Shown here: in pieces, positions 7,979-17,371 of the stretch | Layout of the letters: every line of letters begins with the position of its first letter | Position numbering within the stretch: position 1 is the first letter of the stretch | DNA from: Massilia sp. Root351 | Lineage (GTDB): Bacteria > Pseudomonadota > Gammaproteobacteria > Burkholderiales > Burkholderiaceae_D | Assembly: GCF_001425045.1 (NCBI RefSeq) | Contig: NZ_LMDJ01000001.1 | Span: forward strand, 435,859 to 499,858 | Length of the DNA stretch: 64,000 nt | Reading direction: 5' to 3' | Translations under genes and position numbers: made by a program | Notes under the pieces: model-generated | Databases searched by the model: none | What the model was told of the DNA's origin: nothing | Seen by the model: the letters and a program-made list of their open reading frames with translations, nothing else

Positions 7979-8845
7979 TTAATGTTCGGTGTGGAAGGTT
8001 TCGTGCAATTCGTCGAGCAGGTCGGCGGTTTCGTCCTCGGACAAGCCGAGGTGGGCGCAGGCGATGTCGCCGCCCTTGTCCCACTCCAGCGAGCTGCCGT
8101 AGCCGTGCAGGCGCTGGATGCCCTTGTCGGCCAATACCGAGAGCGCGACCAGCGAGCGCACCGCGTCGTCGGTGGCGTCGTCGTTCATCACGGCGTAGTC
8201 GTGATGGTGCAGGATGGCCCAGGACACGTCCGGCGACAAGCCCCAGTTGCGTGCCAGCAGGCAGCCGATGGCGGCGTGGTTGGTGCTGTGGCGGGCATCC
8301 TCGACCAGCGTGAATTTCTGTTCGGCGTCGCGGCTGGCGATGGCGAAGGTGTCTTTATAGTCCGGGAAGCGGCTCATCAGCAGCGGCACGCCGATGTCGC
8401 AGAACAGGCCGAAGGTGTGGGCGATGTCCGGCGGCGCGATGCGCAGCCTGCGCGAGGTGAACACCAGTGCCTGCGCGCGGCGCGCCGAGATTTCCCAGAA
8501 GCTGTCCAGGTTGCCGTCCTTGCCGTCGATGGCCTGGCGCGCCAGCAGCCCGGTGAGCAGCGCGGCGCACTGGTTAATACCGAGGAAATTGATGGCCTGC
8601 TCGACCGACTTGGCCTTGCGCGCGGCGCCGAAGAAAGGCGAATTGGCCAGCTTCAGCAGCGCGCCGGACATGCCGACGTCGTTGCCGATGATGCGGGCGA
8701 TGCGGCGTGGCGAAGGATCGGTTTCCGCCAGTTCCCGTTGCAGATCGACCAGCAGGCTGGGACGCGGCGGTATGCGGATCGAGCGCAGCAGCGCGTCCTC
8801 TACCGTGGAGGCGATTACCGGGGCTGGGGCAGCAACTGAGTTCAT
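7979..8845 (-). CDS. HDOD domain signalling protein
   Basis: 288 residues. The HDOD fold is an inactive HD-type helical domain used in regulatory proteins linked to stress, motility and cyclic-di-GMP signalling. Family features: IPPRPSLLVDLQRELAE, then IARIIGNDVGMSGALLKLANSPFFG and QAINFLGINQCAALLTGLLARQAI. A degenerate HD-like stretch (HSTNHAAIGCLLARNWGLSP, AILHHHDY) follows. No second output domain is present. The ATG at 8845 gives the expected N-terminus; longer in-frame extensions upstream have no support. It is divergent from the glycosylase gene. Confidence 0.85.
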   Translation of the reverse strand: MNSVAAPAPVIASTVEDALLRSIRIPPRPSLLVDLQRELAETDPSPRRIARIIGNDVGMSGALLKLANSPFFGAARKAKSVEQAINFLGINQCAALLTGLLARQAIDGKDGNLDSFWEISARRAQALVFTSRRLRIAPPDIAHTFGLFCDIGVPLLMSRFPDYKDTFAIASRDAEQKFTLVEDARHSTNHAAIGCLLARNWGLSPDVSWAILHHHDYAVMNDDATDDAVRSLVALSVLADKGIQRLHGYGSSLEWDKGGDIACAHLGLSEDETADLLDELHETFHTEH

Positions 8846-9018
8846 GATTGGTTGGGGGGCGGGTCCGCACGAATTGCTGATTATCGCTCGTTCCGCGTTG
8901 CTGTAGCGCAAAATTCCGAGAAAAAAAGTGTAAATGCAGCACGTGCCGGCGAAACATTGGCAGATGTGCACCGCGTGCATGCAAGCGTGCGCCGCTGGGG
9001 CGCGCTAGTATTGCACTT

Positions 9019-9594
9019 ATGACTACTATCATTGCTGGGATAGATTTTAACGCACCTTCGCACGAGGTGGCGCCGCAGCTCATCGGTGTGACCGTGCTGG
9101 TGGATGGCGTGGGCGGGCGCATCGTGGAAACCGAGGCCTACGACATGACCGAGCCGGCCGCGCACACCTTCAGCGGGCCTAGCGCGCGCAACGCTTCCAT
9201 GTTCGGGCCGCCGGGGCATGCTTATGTGTATTTGTCGCATGGCATCCACTGGTGCTTGAATTTTGTGTGCCGCGAGGCAGGGCACGGCGCCGGGGTGCTG
9301 ATACGGGCCATCGAGCCGCTGGCCGGGCTGGACGCGATGCGCGTGCGGCGCGGCGGTGAGGATGTGCGCATGCTGTGCTCAGGGCCGGGCAAGCTGTGCC
9401 AGGCGATGGCGGTGACGCGCGCGCACAACGGTCTGGCGTTGACGGCTGCGCCGTTCGAGCTGGTGGCGCCCTCGGTGCCGCTGTTGCCGGCAGCGCTGGC
9501 CGTGGGCCCGCGCATCGGGATTTCCAAGGCGATCGAGCTGCCGTGGCGTTTCGGCGAAGCCGGCTCGCGCTTCCTGAGCCGGCCATTCAGGTAG
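9019..9594 (+). CDS. mpg: DNA-3-methyladenine glycosylase (Aag/MPG family)
   Basis: 191 residues. It removes alkylated and deaminated purines (3-methyladenine, hypoxanthine) in base excision repair. Family signatures: RIVETEAYDMTEPAAHTFSG with the catalytic Glu, RNASMFGPPGHAYVYLSHGI and LIRAIEPLAG, then LCSGPGKLCQAM. Length matches bacterial members. There is no good ribosome-binding site in front of the ATG at 9019, so translation may be weak or leaderless. The following 157 bases (9595-9751) hold nothing I recognise. Confidence 0.92.
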   Translation: MTTIIAGIDFNAPSHEVAPQLIGVTVLVDGVGGRIVETEAYDMTEPAAHTFSGPSARNASMFGPPGHAYVYLSHGIHWCLNFVCREAGHGAGVLIRAIEPLAGLDAMRVRRGGEDVRMLCSGPGKLCQAMAVTRAHNGLALTAAPFELVAPSVPLLPAALAVGPRIGISKAIELPWRFGEAGSRFLSRPFR

Positions 9595-9751
9595 GCGCTG
9601 GCGGAACAAGGGATGGCCGTGATCAGTTCGTGCGCGAATGTCGTATCGCTACGGACGGCGGCCAATCGCGGACTGCCGGCCCCGTCCAATTTTTGGATGA
9701 TGTCGAGTTATCAATTTAAATGGCAGCCGGTCAAGTTCTTCTGATTCAGCG

Positions 9752-11410
9752 TCAAGCTGCGCGGCGTTGGGACTTCATGCTGGGGCGTGCTCCGGTTAGC
9801 AGCGCCGTACTTCGCATCGGGCTGTTTTCGGCCCGGCGTTCGGCGGCGGCGCTGGTGGCGCCGCTGCCGTCAAGCTGAAACACGCCGACCGCGAGCGACA
9901 GCTGCGCCGCCTGTTGCTGCAGGCTCTCGGCGGCGGCGGCGGCTTGCTCCACCAGCGCGGCGTTCTGCTGCGTTACGTCGTCTATCCGTTCCACCGCCTG
10001 GTTGACCTCGGCGATGCCCTGCGCCTGCTCTGCGCTGGCGTCGCTGATGCGGGTGATGATGTCGTTCACCTGCTGCACCGACGCCACGATGTCGTCCATG
10101 CTGCTGCCGGCCTGGTTCACGCAGGCGCTGCCGCTGTCGATGGTGGCCACCGAGTCCGCAATCAGGGCCTTGATCTCCCTGGCGGCGCCGGCCGAGCGTT
10201 GCGCCAGCGTACGCACTTCGGCGGCCACCACGGCAAAGCCCCGCCCGGACTCGCCCGCGCGCGCCGCTTCCACTGCCGCGTTCAACGCCAGGATATTGGT
10301 CTGGAACGAGATGCCGTCGATGACGCCGATGATTTCCACGATCTTGCGCGAGCTGGCCCGTATGGTGTCCATGCTGTTGACCGCTTGCGCCACCGCCGCG
10401 CCGCCCTTGCTGGCCAGGCCGCTGGCGCTGGCCGCCAGCGCGCAGGCCAGGCGTGCGTTGTCGGCGTTCTGGCGCACCGCCTGGGTCAGGTTTTGCATGG
10501 CGCTGGCGGTTTCTTCCAGCGACGCGGCCTGGCGTTCGGTGCGGTTGGACAGGTCCAGGTTGCCGCTGGCGATTTCGTGCGAGGCAGTGTCGATCGACTG
10601 CACCGCGCCGGTGACGGTGCGCAGCGTCTGGCTCAGGTTGGCGATGGTCTGGTCCAGCGCGCGTGCCGTGTCGGCGATTTCGTCGCGCCCTTCGTTGCGC
10701 TTGCCCAGCGCCAGCCGGCCGGCGGCCAGTTCGCGCACTGCGTCGCCGATGGCGTGGATGTCGCGCAGCAGCGCGGCGCGCACCCGTACCGTGGCCAGCA
10801 GCGACAGCGCGATCGACAGCAGCACCAGCCCGGCCATGGTCACGCCCAGCGCCTGGAAGTCGGCCCGGGCCTGGCTGTGGGCCTGTTCGCTCAGGTGCTT
10901 CTCCAGCGCGGCCAGCTGGCCCAGCTGCTCGTTGAGCAGCACGAACTGCGCCTCTGCCTTGGCCATGGAATTGGTGGCGATGGACTGGTCGACCGCGGCG
11001 ATCTCCATGGTCTCCAGCACCTGTTTGCGGTAGCCGGCCAGCGCCTGCGCGGAGGCGTCGACGAATTTGCGTTCGGCCGGGTCGGCCACGCCGGCCAGCG
11101 CGGCCAGCTGCTTGTCCACGCTGGCATGGCGCGCCTTGATTTGCGCACTCAGCGCGTCCAGGCGCGCCTGTGCGAAACTGCCGTTGATCCAGGCCAGCAG
11201 CTGGTAGATATTGGCGTGCGCGAACCTGGCGTCGCCCATCACGCTGGCGGTGGCTTGCAGGCGCGCGGCGCGCACCTGCACCAGGTTTTCCATCGAGGCG
11301 TTCTGGCGCACCATGCCGTAGTAGGCGCTGGCCGAGGTGACCACCAGCAGCACCAGCACCAGGCAGGGCGCCAGCAGCAGTTTCGGTCCGATCCGCAGTT
11401 TGTTCAGCAT
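9752..11410 (-). CDS. methyl-accepting chemotaxis protein
   Basis: 552 residues, intact. Membrane segments lie at about residues 10-32 and 190-212, enclosing a four-helix-bundle type periplasmic region of about 160 residues without an obvious ligand domain. A HAMP linker follows ([20 protein letters not shown]), then the coiled-coil signalling domain with the CheA/CheW tip [20 protein letters not shown]. There is no CheR-binding pentapeptide at the C-terminus. The upstream gene, 42 bases away on the same strand, encodes a secreted sCache protein, so the receptor could sense through that partner. Confidence 0.93.
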   Translation of the reverse strand: MLNKLRIGPKLLLAPCLVLVLLVVTSASAYYGMVRQNASMENLVQVRAARLQATASVMGDARFAHANIYQLLAWINGSFAQARLDALSAQIKARHASVDKQLAALAGVADPAERKFVDASAQALAGYRKQVLETMEIAAVDQSIATNSMAKAEAQFVLLNEQLGQLAALEKHLSEQAHSQARADFQALGVTMAGLVLLSIALSLLATVRVRAALLRDIHAIGDAVRELAAGRLALGKRNEGRDEIADTARALDQTIANLSQTLRTVTGAVQSIDTASHEIASGNLDLSNRTERQAASLEETASAMQNLTQAVRQNADNARLACALAASASGLASKGGAAVAQAVNSMDTIRASSRKIVEIIGVIDGISFQTNILALNAAVEAARAGESGRGFAVVAAEVRTLAQRSAGAAREIKALIADSVATIDSGSACVNQAGSSMDDIVASVQQVNDIITRISDASAEQAQGIAEVNQAVERIDDVTQQNAALVEQAAAAAESLQQQAAQLSLAVGVFQLDGSGATSAAAERRAENSPMRSTALLTGARPSMKSQRRAA

Positions 11411-11452
11411 GGCAGCCTCCCCGGCCAGGTTCGCATTCGCTCGCCACTTCTG

Positions 11453-11917
11453 CTACTTCTTGTAGATGCCGGCTTCCAGCACCACGTCGCCCACCCGCAG
11501 GATGTAGGTGGTCTTCGGTTCGATCTTGCCGCTGGTCGGGTTCTTGTACATGTAGTCGACCCAGCCCTTGCCCTTCTTGGCGGCCAGCTCGATGATCTCG
11601 CGGCGGTACTTTTTGCCGTTGGCATCCGGTACGTCTGTCAGGTCCTTGCCGACGATGGCCGGATTGACCGGGTGGGCCAGCACGATGCCGGTGTGGATGT
11701 CGCGCATGTCCACGTACAGCGAACCCTGCAGGAACTCCGGGTCCTTGGCGCTGATCTTCTTCATCATTTCTTCCTTGCCGTTGGCCTTGATGAAGGCGGC
11801 GCCGCGTTCGGCCATCGCGATGGCGTCTTTCTCGCTCGGCTCGGCGCTGGCCCGGGCCGACGAGATGGTGGCAGCTGCGCCCAGGCAGAGCAGGGTGCCG
11901 ATCAGCATGCGTTTCAT
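11453..11917 (-). CDS. secreted single-Cache (sCache) domain protein
   Basis: 154 residues: a signal peptide (MKRMLIGTLLCLGAAATISS) and one small-ligand-binding Cache domain. Family features are AERGAAFIKANGKEEMMKKI, LYVDMRDIHTGIVLAHP, the KGKGWVDYMYKNPTSGK motif and the closing YILRVGDVVLEAGIYKK. It has no membrane anchor and no output domain, so it should be a free periplasmic sensor or binding protein. GGAGG sits before ATG, itself inside the tiny inverted repeat GGAGGACCTCC. It probably shares an operon with the downstream chemoreceptor. A paralogue lies at 32656-33117. Confidence 0.85.
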   Translation of the reverse strand: MKRMLIGTLLCLGAAATISSARASAEPSEKDAIAMAERGAAFIKANGKEEMMKKISAKDPEFLQGSLYVDMRDIHTGIVLAHPVNPAIVGKDLTDVPDANGKKYRREIIELAAKKGKGWVDYMYKNPTSGKIEPKTTYILRVGDVVLEAGIYKK

Positions 11918-12145
11918 GGAGGTCCTCCGTGAGTTGTGTGTCGGATTACTTTACGTCCCGCAGGCAGCGTCCGAATTGCGATAGCGCAAGCTTGCTGCGA
12001 GTCATCTTCAGCCGCTGCGGATGCGTCAAGAAAACGTGCCTTTCTGGAAAATAGCCGGGTGCAACTTGATCCTCGGCAACGCGGCCCGGCCGTTGAAAAC
12101 TACGATGAAGTTCCCACCCAAATTTCCATCACCCGGGAGATTGCA

Positions 12146-13540
12146 ATGACCGCAGACTCGTTGCCCGTGAAGTTCAAGCCCTACACCCGCCAGACCATCA
12201 ACCAGGCCCGCCAGTGGGCGTGGATGCCGGACCACTTGCGTGAAGCGACGCAAGTGGTGTCGCATGTGCTGCCGTTCCGCACCAATGAGTATGTGCTGGA
12301 CCAGCTGATCGACTGGAACAAGGTGCCGGACGATCCGATCTACCGCTTGGTCTTCCCGCACCGCGACATGCTGGCGCCGGAGGAGTACGCGCACCTGCGC
12401 GACCTGGTGCTGGCGAAGAAGGACGACGCGGCCATTGCGCGCTACGTGCACGGCCTGCGCATGCGCATGAACCCGCACCCGGCCGGACAGATGACGCACA
12501 ACGTGCCGCGCGTGAACGACGCGCCGCTCAAAGGCCTGCAGCACAAGTACAAGGAGACGGTGCTGTTTTTCCCCAGCGCCGGGCAGACCTGCCACGCTTA
12601 CTGCACTTTCTGCTTTCGCTGGCCGCAGTTCGTGGGCATGGAGGACATGAAATTCGACGCCAGGGAAACGGCGCAGCTGGCGGCTTACCTGCGCGAGCAC
12701 AAGGAAGTGACGGACGTGCTGATTACCGGCGGCGACCCGCTGATCATGAATACGCGCTCGCTTACAGCGTTCATCGAACCCCTGCTGGCGCCGGAGCTGG
12801 CGCACATCCAGAACATCCGCATCGGCACCAAGTCGGTGGCGTATTGGCCGCAGCGCTTCGTGTCCGACAAGGATGCAGATGATTTGCTGCGCCTGTTCGA
12901 GCGGGTGGTTGCGTCGGGCAAGAACATGGCCATCATGGGACACTACAACCACGCGGTGGAGCTGAGGCAGGAGATTGCGCAGAAGGCGGTCAAGCGCATC
13001 GTCGGCACCGGCGCCACCCTGCGCATGCAGGGGCCGCTGATCCGCCACATCAACGAGGACCCGAAGAGCTGGGCCGAGCTGTGGACCACCGGCGTGCGGC
13101 TGGGGGCCATTCCGTACTACATGTTCGTGGAGCGGGACACCGGGCCGCGCGAGTACTTCCAGCTGCCGCTGGCGCGCGCGCACGAAATTTTCCAGCAGGC
13201 TTACCAGATGGTGTCCGGCTTGTCGCGCACGGTGCGCGGGCCGTCCATGAGCGCATTCCCGGGCAAGGTGGTGATCGACGGCGTGGCCACCATCGCCGGC
13301 GAAAAGGTGTTCGCTTTGCAGTTCCTGCAGGCGCGCAATGCGGACTGGGTGCGCAGGCCGTTTTATGCCAGGTACGATGCCGACGCCACGTGGATGGACG
13401 AGCTGGTGCCGGCTTTCGGCAAGGAGAAGTTCTTCTTCGAGGAAGGCCAGACGCCGCCGCGCAAGATCATTCGGCTTGCCACCGCGCGCGCCGGCGCGGT
13501 GCCGTCGCCGTCCTGCGGCTCGCGCAGCAACGCGGCCTGA
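12146..13540 (+). CDS. kamA: KamA family radical SAM aminomutase-like protein
   Basis: 464 residues. Lysine 2,3-aminomutases move an alpha-amino group to the beta carbon using an iron-sulfur cluster, SAM and PLP. The radical SAM cluster cysteines are C149, C153 and C156 in CHAYCTFC. ITGGDPLIMNTRSL supplies the SAM-binding GGD element, and GPSMSAFPGK near the C-terminus corresponds to the PLP-lysine region of the family. The ATG at 12146 follows GGGAGA; longer in-frame sequence upstream is not gene-like. Substrate (lysine, or another amino acid such as glutamate) cannot be decided. The MFS gene begins 13 bases later, suggesting a linked product or substrate transport. Confidence 0.85.
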   Translation: MTADSLPVKFKPYTRQTINQARQWAWMPDHLREATQVVSHVLPFRTNEYVLDQLIDWNKVPDDPIYRLVFPHRDMLAPEEYAHLRDLVLAKKDDAAIARYVHGLRMRMNPHPAGQMTHNVPRVNDAPLKGLQHKYKETVLFFPSAGQTCHAYCTFCFRWPQFVGMEDMKFDARETAQLAAYLREHKEVTDVLITGGDPLIMNTRSLTAFIEPLLAPELAHIQNIRIGTKSVAYWPQRFVSDKDADDLLRLFERVVASGKNMAIMGHYNHAVELRQEIAQKAVKRIVGTGATLRMQGPLIRHINEDPKSWAELWTTGVRLGAIPYYMFVERDTGPREYFQLPLARAHEIFQQAYQMVSGLSRTVRGPSMSAFPGKVVIDGVATIAGEKVFALQFLQARNADWVRRPFYARYDADATWMDELVPAFGKEKFFFEEGQTPPRKIIRLATARAGAVPSPSCGSRSNAA

Positions 13541-13553
13541 TGGAGATGACGCC

Positions 13554-15086
13554 ATGGCCGATGGGGGTTCCGACGGTGGCGCGCGCGCCGCCGAGGCGCA
13601 GGCTTGGCGGGATACGACGGCGTCTAGCCCGCCCTACGCAGGCGCCGATCCTGCCGATGCCGCGTGCGGGCCGCCACCCCGTGGGGCGGGTTCCGCAACC
13701 GGCCATGGAGCCGCGGCCAGCGCATCGTCATGGCTGGCATATGGCGTTCCGGCCGTTATCGGCCGCGTGCGCCAACCCGGCTCGCTGCCGGGCGCGCAGG
13801 TGTTCTTGCTGGTGTTCCTGCCGTTCGCGCTGGGCCACTACCTCTCCAGCTTGCTGCGCAATGTGAACGCCGTCCTGGCGCCGCAGCTGATGGCCGAACT
13901 GGCGCTCACGCCCGCCCAGCTTGGACTGCTCACCAGCGCCTATTTCTTCTCTTTTGCGCTGGTGCAGCTGCCGGTGGGCGTGGCGCTGGACCGCTACGGC
14001 CCGCGCCGCGTGCAGTTCGCCATGCTGTGCCTGGCCGCCGCGGGCGCGCTGGCGTTTGCCGGCAGCCGCGAGCTGAACCAGCTGCTGCTGGCGCGCGCGC
14101 TGATGGGCATCGGCCTGGCGGGCTGCTTCATGGCCGCCGTCAAATCCATCTCCACCTGGATCTCGCCGGCCAGGCTGCCGTCGGTGCAAGGCTACCTGAT
14201 CGCCGCCGGCGGCCTGGGCGCGGCCAGCGCCACCTTGCCGGTGCGGCTGGCGCTGCGCTACATCGACTGGCGCTGGCTGTTCATCGCGCTGGCGGCCGGC
14301 TGCGCCATCGTCGCGCTGCTGATTTTCCTGCTGGCGCCGACGCCGCCGGAGACGCCGCGCACTTCCTTCACGCGGCGCATGCTGGCCGAGGTCTGCGCCA
14401 ATCCCATGTTCCGCGAGACCGCCTGCCTGGTGCTGATGCCGCACGCCGTGTTCTTCGGCATCCAGGGCCTGTGGGTCGCGCGCTGGCTGAACGACGTGGC
14501 GCACTTCGACCAGCAGGCCATCGCCTGGCTGCTTTACCTCGGCATGGCGGCTGTCATCTTCGGCGCCATCTCGGTCGGCATGATCACTGAATGGGCCGCG
14601 CGCAAAAACATCGCGCCGCTCAGCGTGGCGGCCGCCGGCATCGCCCTCTACATCGCCATCCAGTGCGGCTTCGTGCTGGACTGGGCGCCCAGCTACCAGC
14701 TGCTGTCGGTGCTGTTTACGCTGGTGGGCACCATCACCGGAATCGAGTACGCCATCGTCGCGCAGGCCATGCCGCCGGCGCTCACCGGACGCGCCTCCAC
14801 GTGCCTGAACCTGTTGATATTCCTGGGCGCGTTCGCCGTGCAGGCGGGCTTCGGCGCCATCGTCGGACTGTGGCGGCCGGACGCCTTGCAGCACTATCCG
14901 GCCGTGGCTTACCGTACCGCGTTCGGCGTGCTGGTGCTGCTGCAACTGGCCGGGCTGGTACGCTTCCTTGCGCGCCGCCGGGGTCGCTCCGCGCGATCCG
15001 GTAAAATGGCGGCTATCAACTCCAAGGAAGATTATGAAACTGGTTCGTTACGGCCGTCCCGGCAAAGAGAAGCCCGGCCTGATTGA
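13554..15086 (+). CDS. MFS transporter
   Basis: 510 residues with about 12 membrane segments. The first half has the MFS signature between segments 2 and 3 (VGVALDRYGPRRVQFAM). The first 80 residues or so are a low-complexity Ala/Gly/Ser head before the first helix (VFLLVFLPFALGHYLSS), unusual for the family; a start further in is possible, but the ATG at 13554 has GGAG 8 bases upstream and follows kamA closely. The C-terminus runs 53 bases into the FAH gene in another frame. It probably exports or imports a small molecule related to kamA or the FAH enzyme; the substrate is unknown. Confidence 0.82.
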   Translation: MADGGSDGGARAAEAQAWRDTTASSPPYAGADPADAACGPPPRGAGSATGHGAAASASSWLAYGVPAVIGRVRQPGSLPGAQVFLLVFLPFALGHYLSSLLRNVNAVLAPQLMAELALTPAQLGLLTSAYFFSFALVQLPVGVALDRYGPRRVQFAMLCLAAAGALAFAGSRELNQLLLARALMGIGLAGCFMAAVKSISTWISPARLPSVQGYLIAAGGLGAASATLPVRLALRYIDWRWLFIALAAGCAIVALLIFLLAPTPPETPRTSFTRRMLAEVCANPMFRETACLVLMPHAVFFGIQGLWVARWLNDVAHFDQQAIAWLLYLGMAAVIFGAISVGMITEWAARKNIAPLSVAAAGIALYIAIQCGFVLDWAPSYQLLSVLFTLVGTITGIEYAIVAQAMPPALTGRASTCLNLLIFLGAFAVQAGFGAIVGLWRPDALQHYPAVAYRTAFGVLVLLQLAGLVRFLARRRGRSARSGKMAAINSKEDYETGSLRPSRQREARPD

Positions 15087-15885
15087 TGATGAAGGCAAGC
15101 TGCGCGACCTGTCCGGCGTGATCGATGACATCGGTCCCGAGCAGCTGTCCGACAAGGCCATCAAGAAGCTGTCCAAGATCGCGCACGCGGACCTGCCGCT
15201 GGTGCGCGGCAATCCGCGCATGGGCGTACCGGTGGCGAAAGTGGGCAAGTTCATCGGCATCGGTCTGAACTACTACGATCATGCAGCCGAGATGAATCTG
15301 CCGATTCCGAAGGAACCGATCGTGTTCATGAAGGCCACCACCTGCCTGTCCGGCGCGGACGATCCCGTGATGCTGCCGAAGGGTTCCAGGAAGACCGACT
15401 GGGAAGTGGAGCTGGGCATCATCATTGGTACGCGCGCGCGCTATGTGAGCGAGGCCGACGCCGAGAAGCACATCGCCGGCTACTGCGTGGTCAACGACCT
15501 GTCCGAACGCGAGTACCAGCTGGAGCAGGGCTCGCAGTGGGACAAGGGCAAGGGCTGCGACACCTTCGGTCCGGTCGGTCCATGGCTGGTGACGCGCGAC
15601 GAGGTCTACCACATCGACAAGCTGGACCTGTACCTGGAACTGAACGGCAAGCGCATGCAGACCGGCAGCACCGAAAACATGATCTTCTCGGTGCGCCAGA
15701 TCGTCAGCTACCTGTCGCAGTACATGACGCTGGAACCGGGCGACGTGATCGCCACCGGCACGCCGCCCGGCGTGGGCAACGCGCGCAAGCCGAAGCGCTT
15801 CCTGAAGAAGGGCGACTTCATGCGCCTCGGTATCGCCGGCCTGGGCGAACAGCAGCAGGACGTCATCGCTTACCAGCAGTATTGA
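15034..15885 (+). CDS. fumarylacetoacetate hydrolase (FAH) family protein
   Basis: 283 residues. FAH-fold enzymes cleave or isomerise acyl-pyruvates and related keto acids with a metal ion. Family core: GKFIGIGLNYYDHAAEM, EPIVFMKATTCLSG, DWEVELGIIIG (metal-binding Glu residues) and the closing GDVIATGTPPGVG. Short two-domain members of this type are called ureidoglycolate lyase or 2-hydroxyhepta-2,4-diene-1,7-dioate isomerase; the exact substrate is open. AAGGAAG precedes the ATG at 15034. The gene starts within the end of the MFS gene. Confidence 0.88.
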   Translation: MKLVRYGRPGKEKPGLIDDEGKLRDLSGVIDDIGPEQLSDKAIKKLSKIAHADLPLVRGNPRMGVPVAKVGKFIGIGLNYYDHAAEMNLPIPKEPIVFMKATTCLSGADDPVMLPKGSRKTDWEVELGIIIGTRARYVSEADAEKHIAGYCVVNDLSEREYQLEQGSQWDKGKGCDTFGPVGPWLVTRDEVYHIDKLDLYLELNGKRMQTGSTENMIFSVRQIVSYLSQYMTLEPGDVIATGTPPGVGNARKPKRFLKKGDFMRLGIAGLGEQQQDVIAYQQY

Positions 15886-15957
15886 CCGCGGCGGGCCAGG
15901 CGCTTGCACGGCTGCGCATTTCGCAGGGAGGTTGTGGCGTAGCCCCGAGCGGCCACG

Positions 15958-17280
15958 TCACGCCAGCGCCCTGGCCAGCGCCTCCTGCAGCCGCCCCACG
16001 ATCTCCGCCAGCTCCGCCTCGGTGGCGATGAAGGGTGGCGCCAGCAGCACATGGTCGCCGCGCTCGCCGTCGATGGTGCCTCCCATCGGATACACCATCA
16101 GCCCGCGCCCCATGGCCGCCTCCTTGACCGCCGCATGCATCCTGGCGGCCGGCGCGAACGGCTCCTTGCTCTCGCGTTCTTGCACCAGCTCCAGCGCCCA
16201 GAACAGCCCCCGTCCCCGGATATCGCCCACGTGCGGATGGTTGCCGAAAGCCTCCTTCAGCATGCGCCGGAACGCCGCCCCGCGCACGGTCACCGCGCCC
16301 AGCAGGCAGTCGCGCTGGATCACGCGCTGCACCGTCAGCGCCGCCGCCGCAGCCACCGGGTGGCCGATGTACGTGTGCCCGTGCTGGAACACACCGCTGC
16401 CTTCGCGGATGCGCTGCACCACGTGTTCGCGGGCCAGCACCGCGCCGATCGGCTGGTAGCCGGCGCCCAGCCCTTTGCCCAGCGCCACCAGGTCCGGCAG
16501 CACGTTTTCCTGCTCCACCGCGTACAGCGTGCCGGTGCGGCCCATGCCGCACATCACCTCGTCGGCGATCAGCAGCACGCCGTACTTGTCGCACAGCGCG
16601 CGCACGCCCTTGAAGTAGCCGGGCGTGGCGGTAATGGCGCCGCCGGTGGCGCCCACCACCGGTTCGGCGCAGAAGCCGATCACCTTCTCCGGCCCGGCCG
16701 CCAGGATCTCCGCTTCCAGTTCCGCCAGCAACGAGGCGGTGTAGTCGTTCAGCGTCTGCTGCGGCAGGCGGTCGCGGTATTCGTAGCAGGCCGACACGCG
16801 CCGCACGTCCATCAGCAGCGGCGCGAAATGCTTGCGGCGCGATTCGTTGCCGCCCAGCGCCAGCGCGCCGAGCGTGTTGCCGTGGTAGCTCTGGCGGCGC
16901 GCGATGAACACGCTGCGCTGCGCCTGGCCGCTCTCCACGAAGTACTGGCGCGCCAGCTTGAGCGCCGTTTCCATCGCCTCGGAACCGCCTGACACCAGGT
17001 AGACGTGATTCAGGTCGCCCGGCGCGTCGAAGGCCAGGCGCGTGGCCAGTTCCTCGGCAACTTCGCTGGTGAAAAAGCCGGTGTGGGCGTAGGCCAGGCG
17101 GTCGATCTGCGCATGCATGGCCGCCAGCACGTCCGGGTGGCCGTGGCCCAGCGAGGACACGGCGGCGCCGCCGCTGGCGTCGAGATAGGTATTGCCACGG
17201 CTGTCGCGGAGGGTGATGCCTTTGCCGCCGACGGCAATCGGCGGCATCTGGCGCAGGCTGCGGTGAATGATGTGGCTCAT
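15958..17280 (-). CDS. class III PLP-dependent aminotransferase
   Basis: 440 residues, the fold type I omega-amino acid or diamine transaminase family. The PLP lysine is K269 in ALGKGLGAGYQPIGAV, preceded by the cofactor-contacting Asp in LLIADEVMCGMGRTG. N-terminal GNTYLDASGGAAVSSLGHGH and the GGSEAMETALKLARQY cofactor loop are typical. A GGAGG site precedes the ATG. It is convergent with the FAH gene and could act on amino acids made by kamA, but that link rests only on proximity. Confidence 0.9.
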   Translation of the reverse strand: MSHIIHRSLRQMPPIAVGGKGITLRDSRGNTYLDASGGAAVSSLGHGHPDVLAAMHAQIDRLAYAHTGFFTSEVAEELATRLAFDAPGDLNHVYLVSGGSEAMETALKLARQYFVESGQAQRSVFIARRQSYHGNTLGALALGGNESRRKHFAPLLMDVRRVSACYEYRDRLPQQTLNDYTASLLAELEAEILAAGPEKVIGFCAEPVVGATGGAITATPGYFKGVRALCDKYGVLLIADEVMCGMGRTGTLYAVEQENVLPDLVALGKGLGAGYQPIGAVLAREHVVQRIREGSGVFQHGHTYIGHPVAAAAALTVQRVIQRDCLLGAVTVRGAAFRRMLKEAFGNHPHVGDIRGRGLFWALELVQERESKEPFAPAARMHAAVKEAAMGRGLMVYPMGGTIDGERGDHVLLAPPFIATEAELAEIVGRLQEALARALA

Positions 17281-17371
17281 GTCGTCCTCCGGTTGATATG
17301 GAGAGACGACAATAGATCGCCGCGCAGCCGGAGTTGTTGATTTTTGTCGCTTCCGGTGCGAAAAATTTCCG

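Noticed and set aside
9222..9689. Minus-strand open frame across the end of the glycosylase gene
   Set aside because: Mostly antisense to a certain gene; the part in the gap has no domain or ribosome site.
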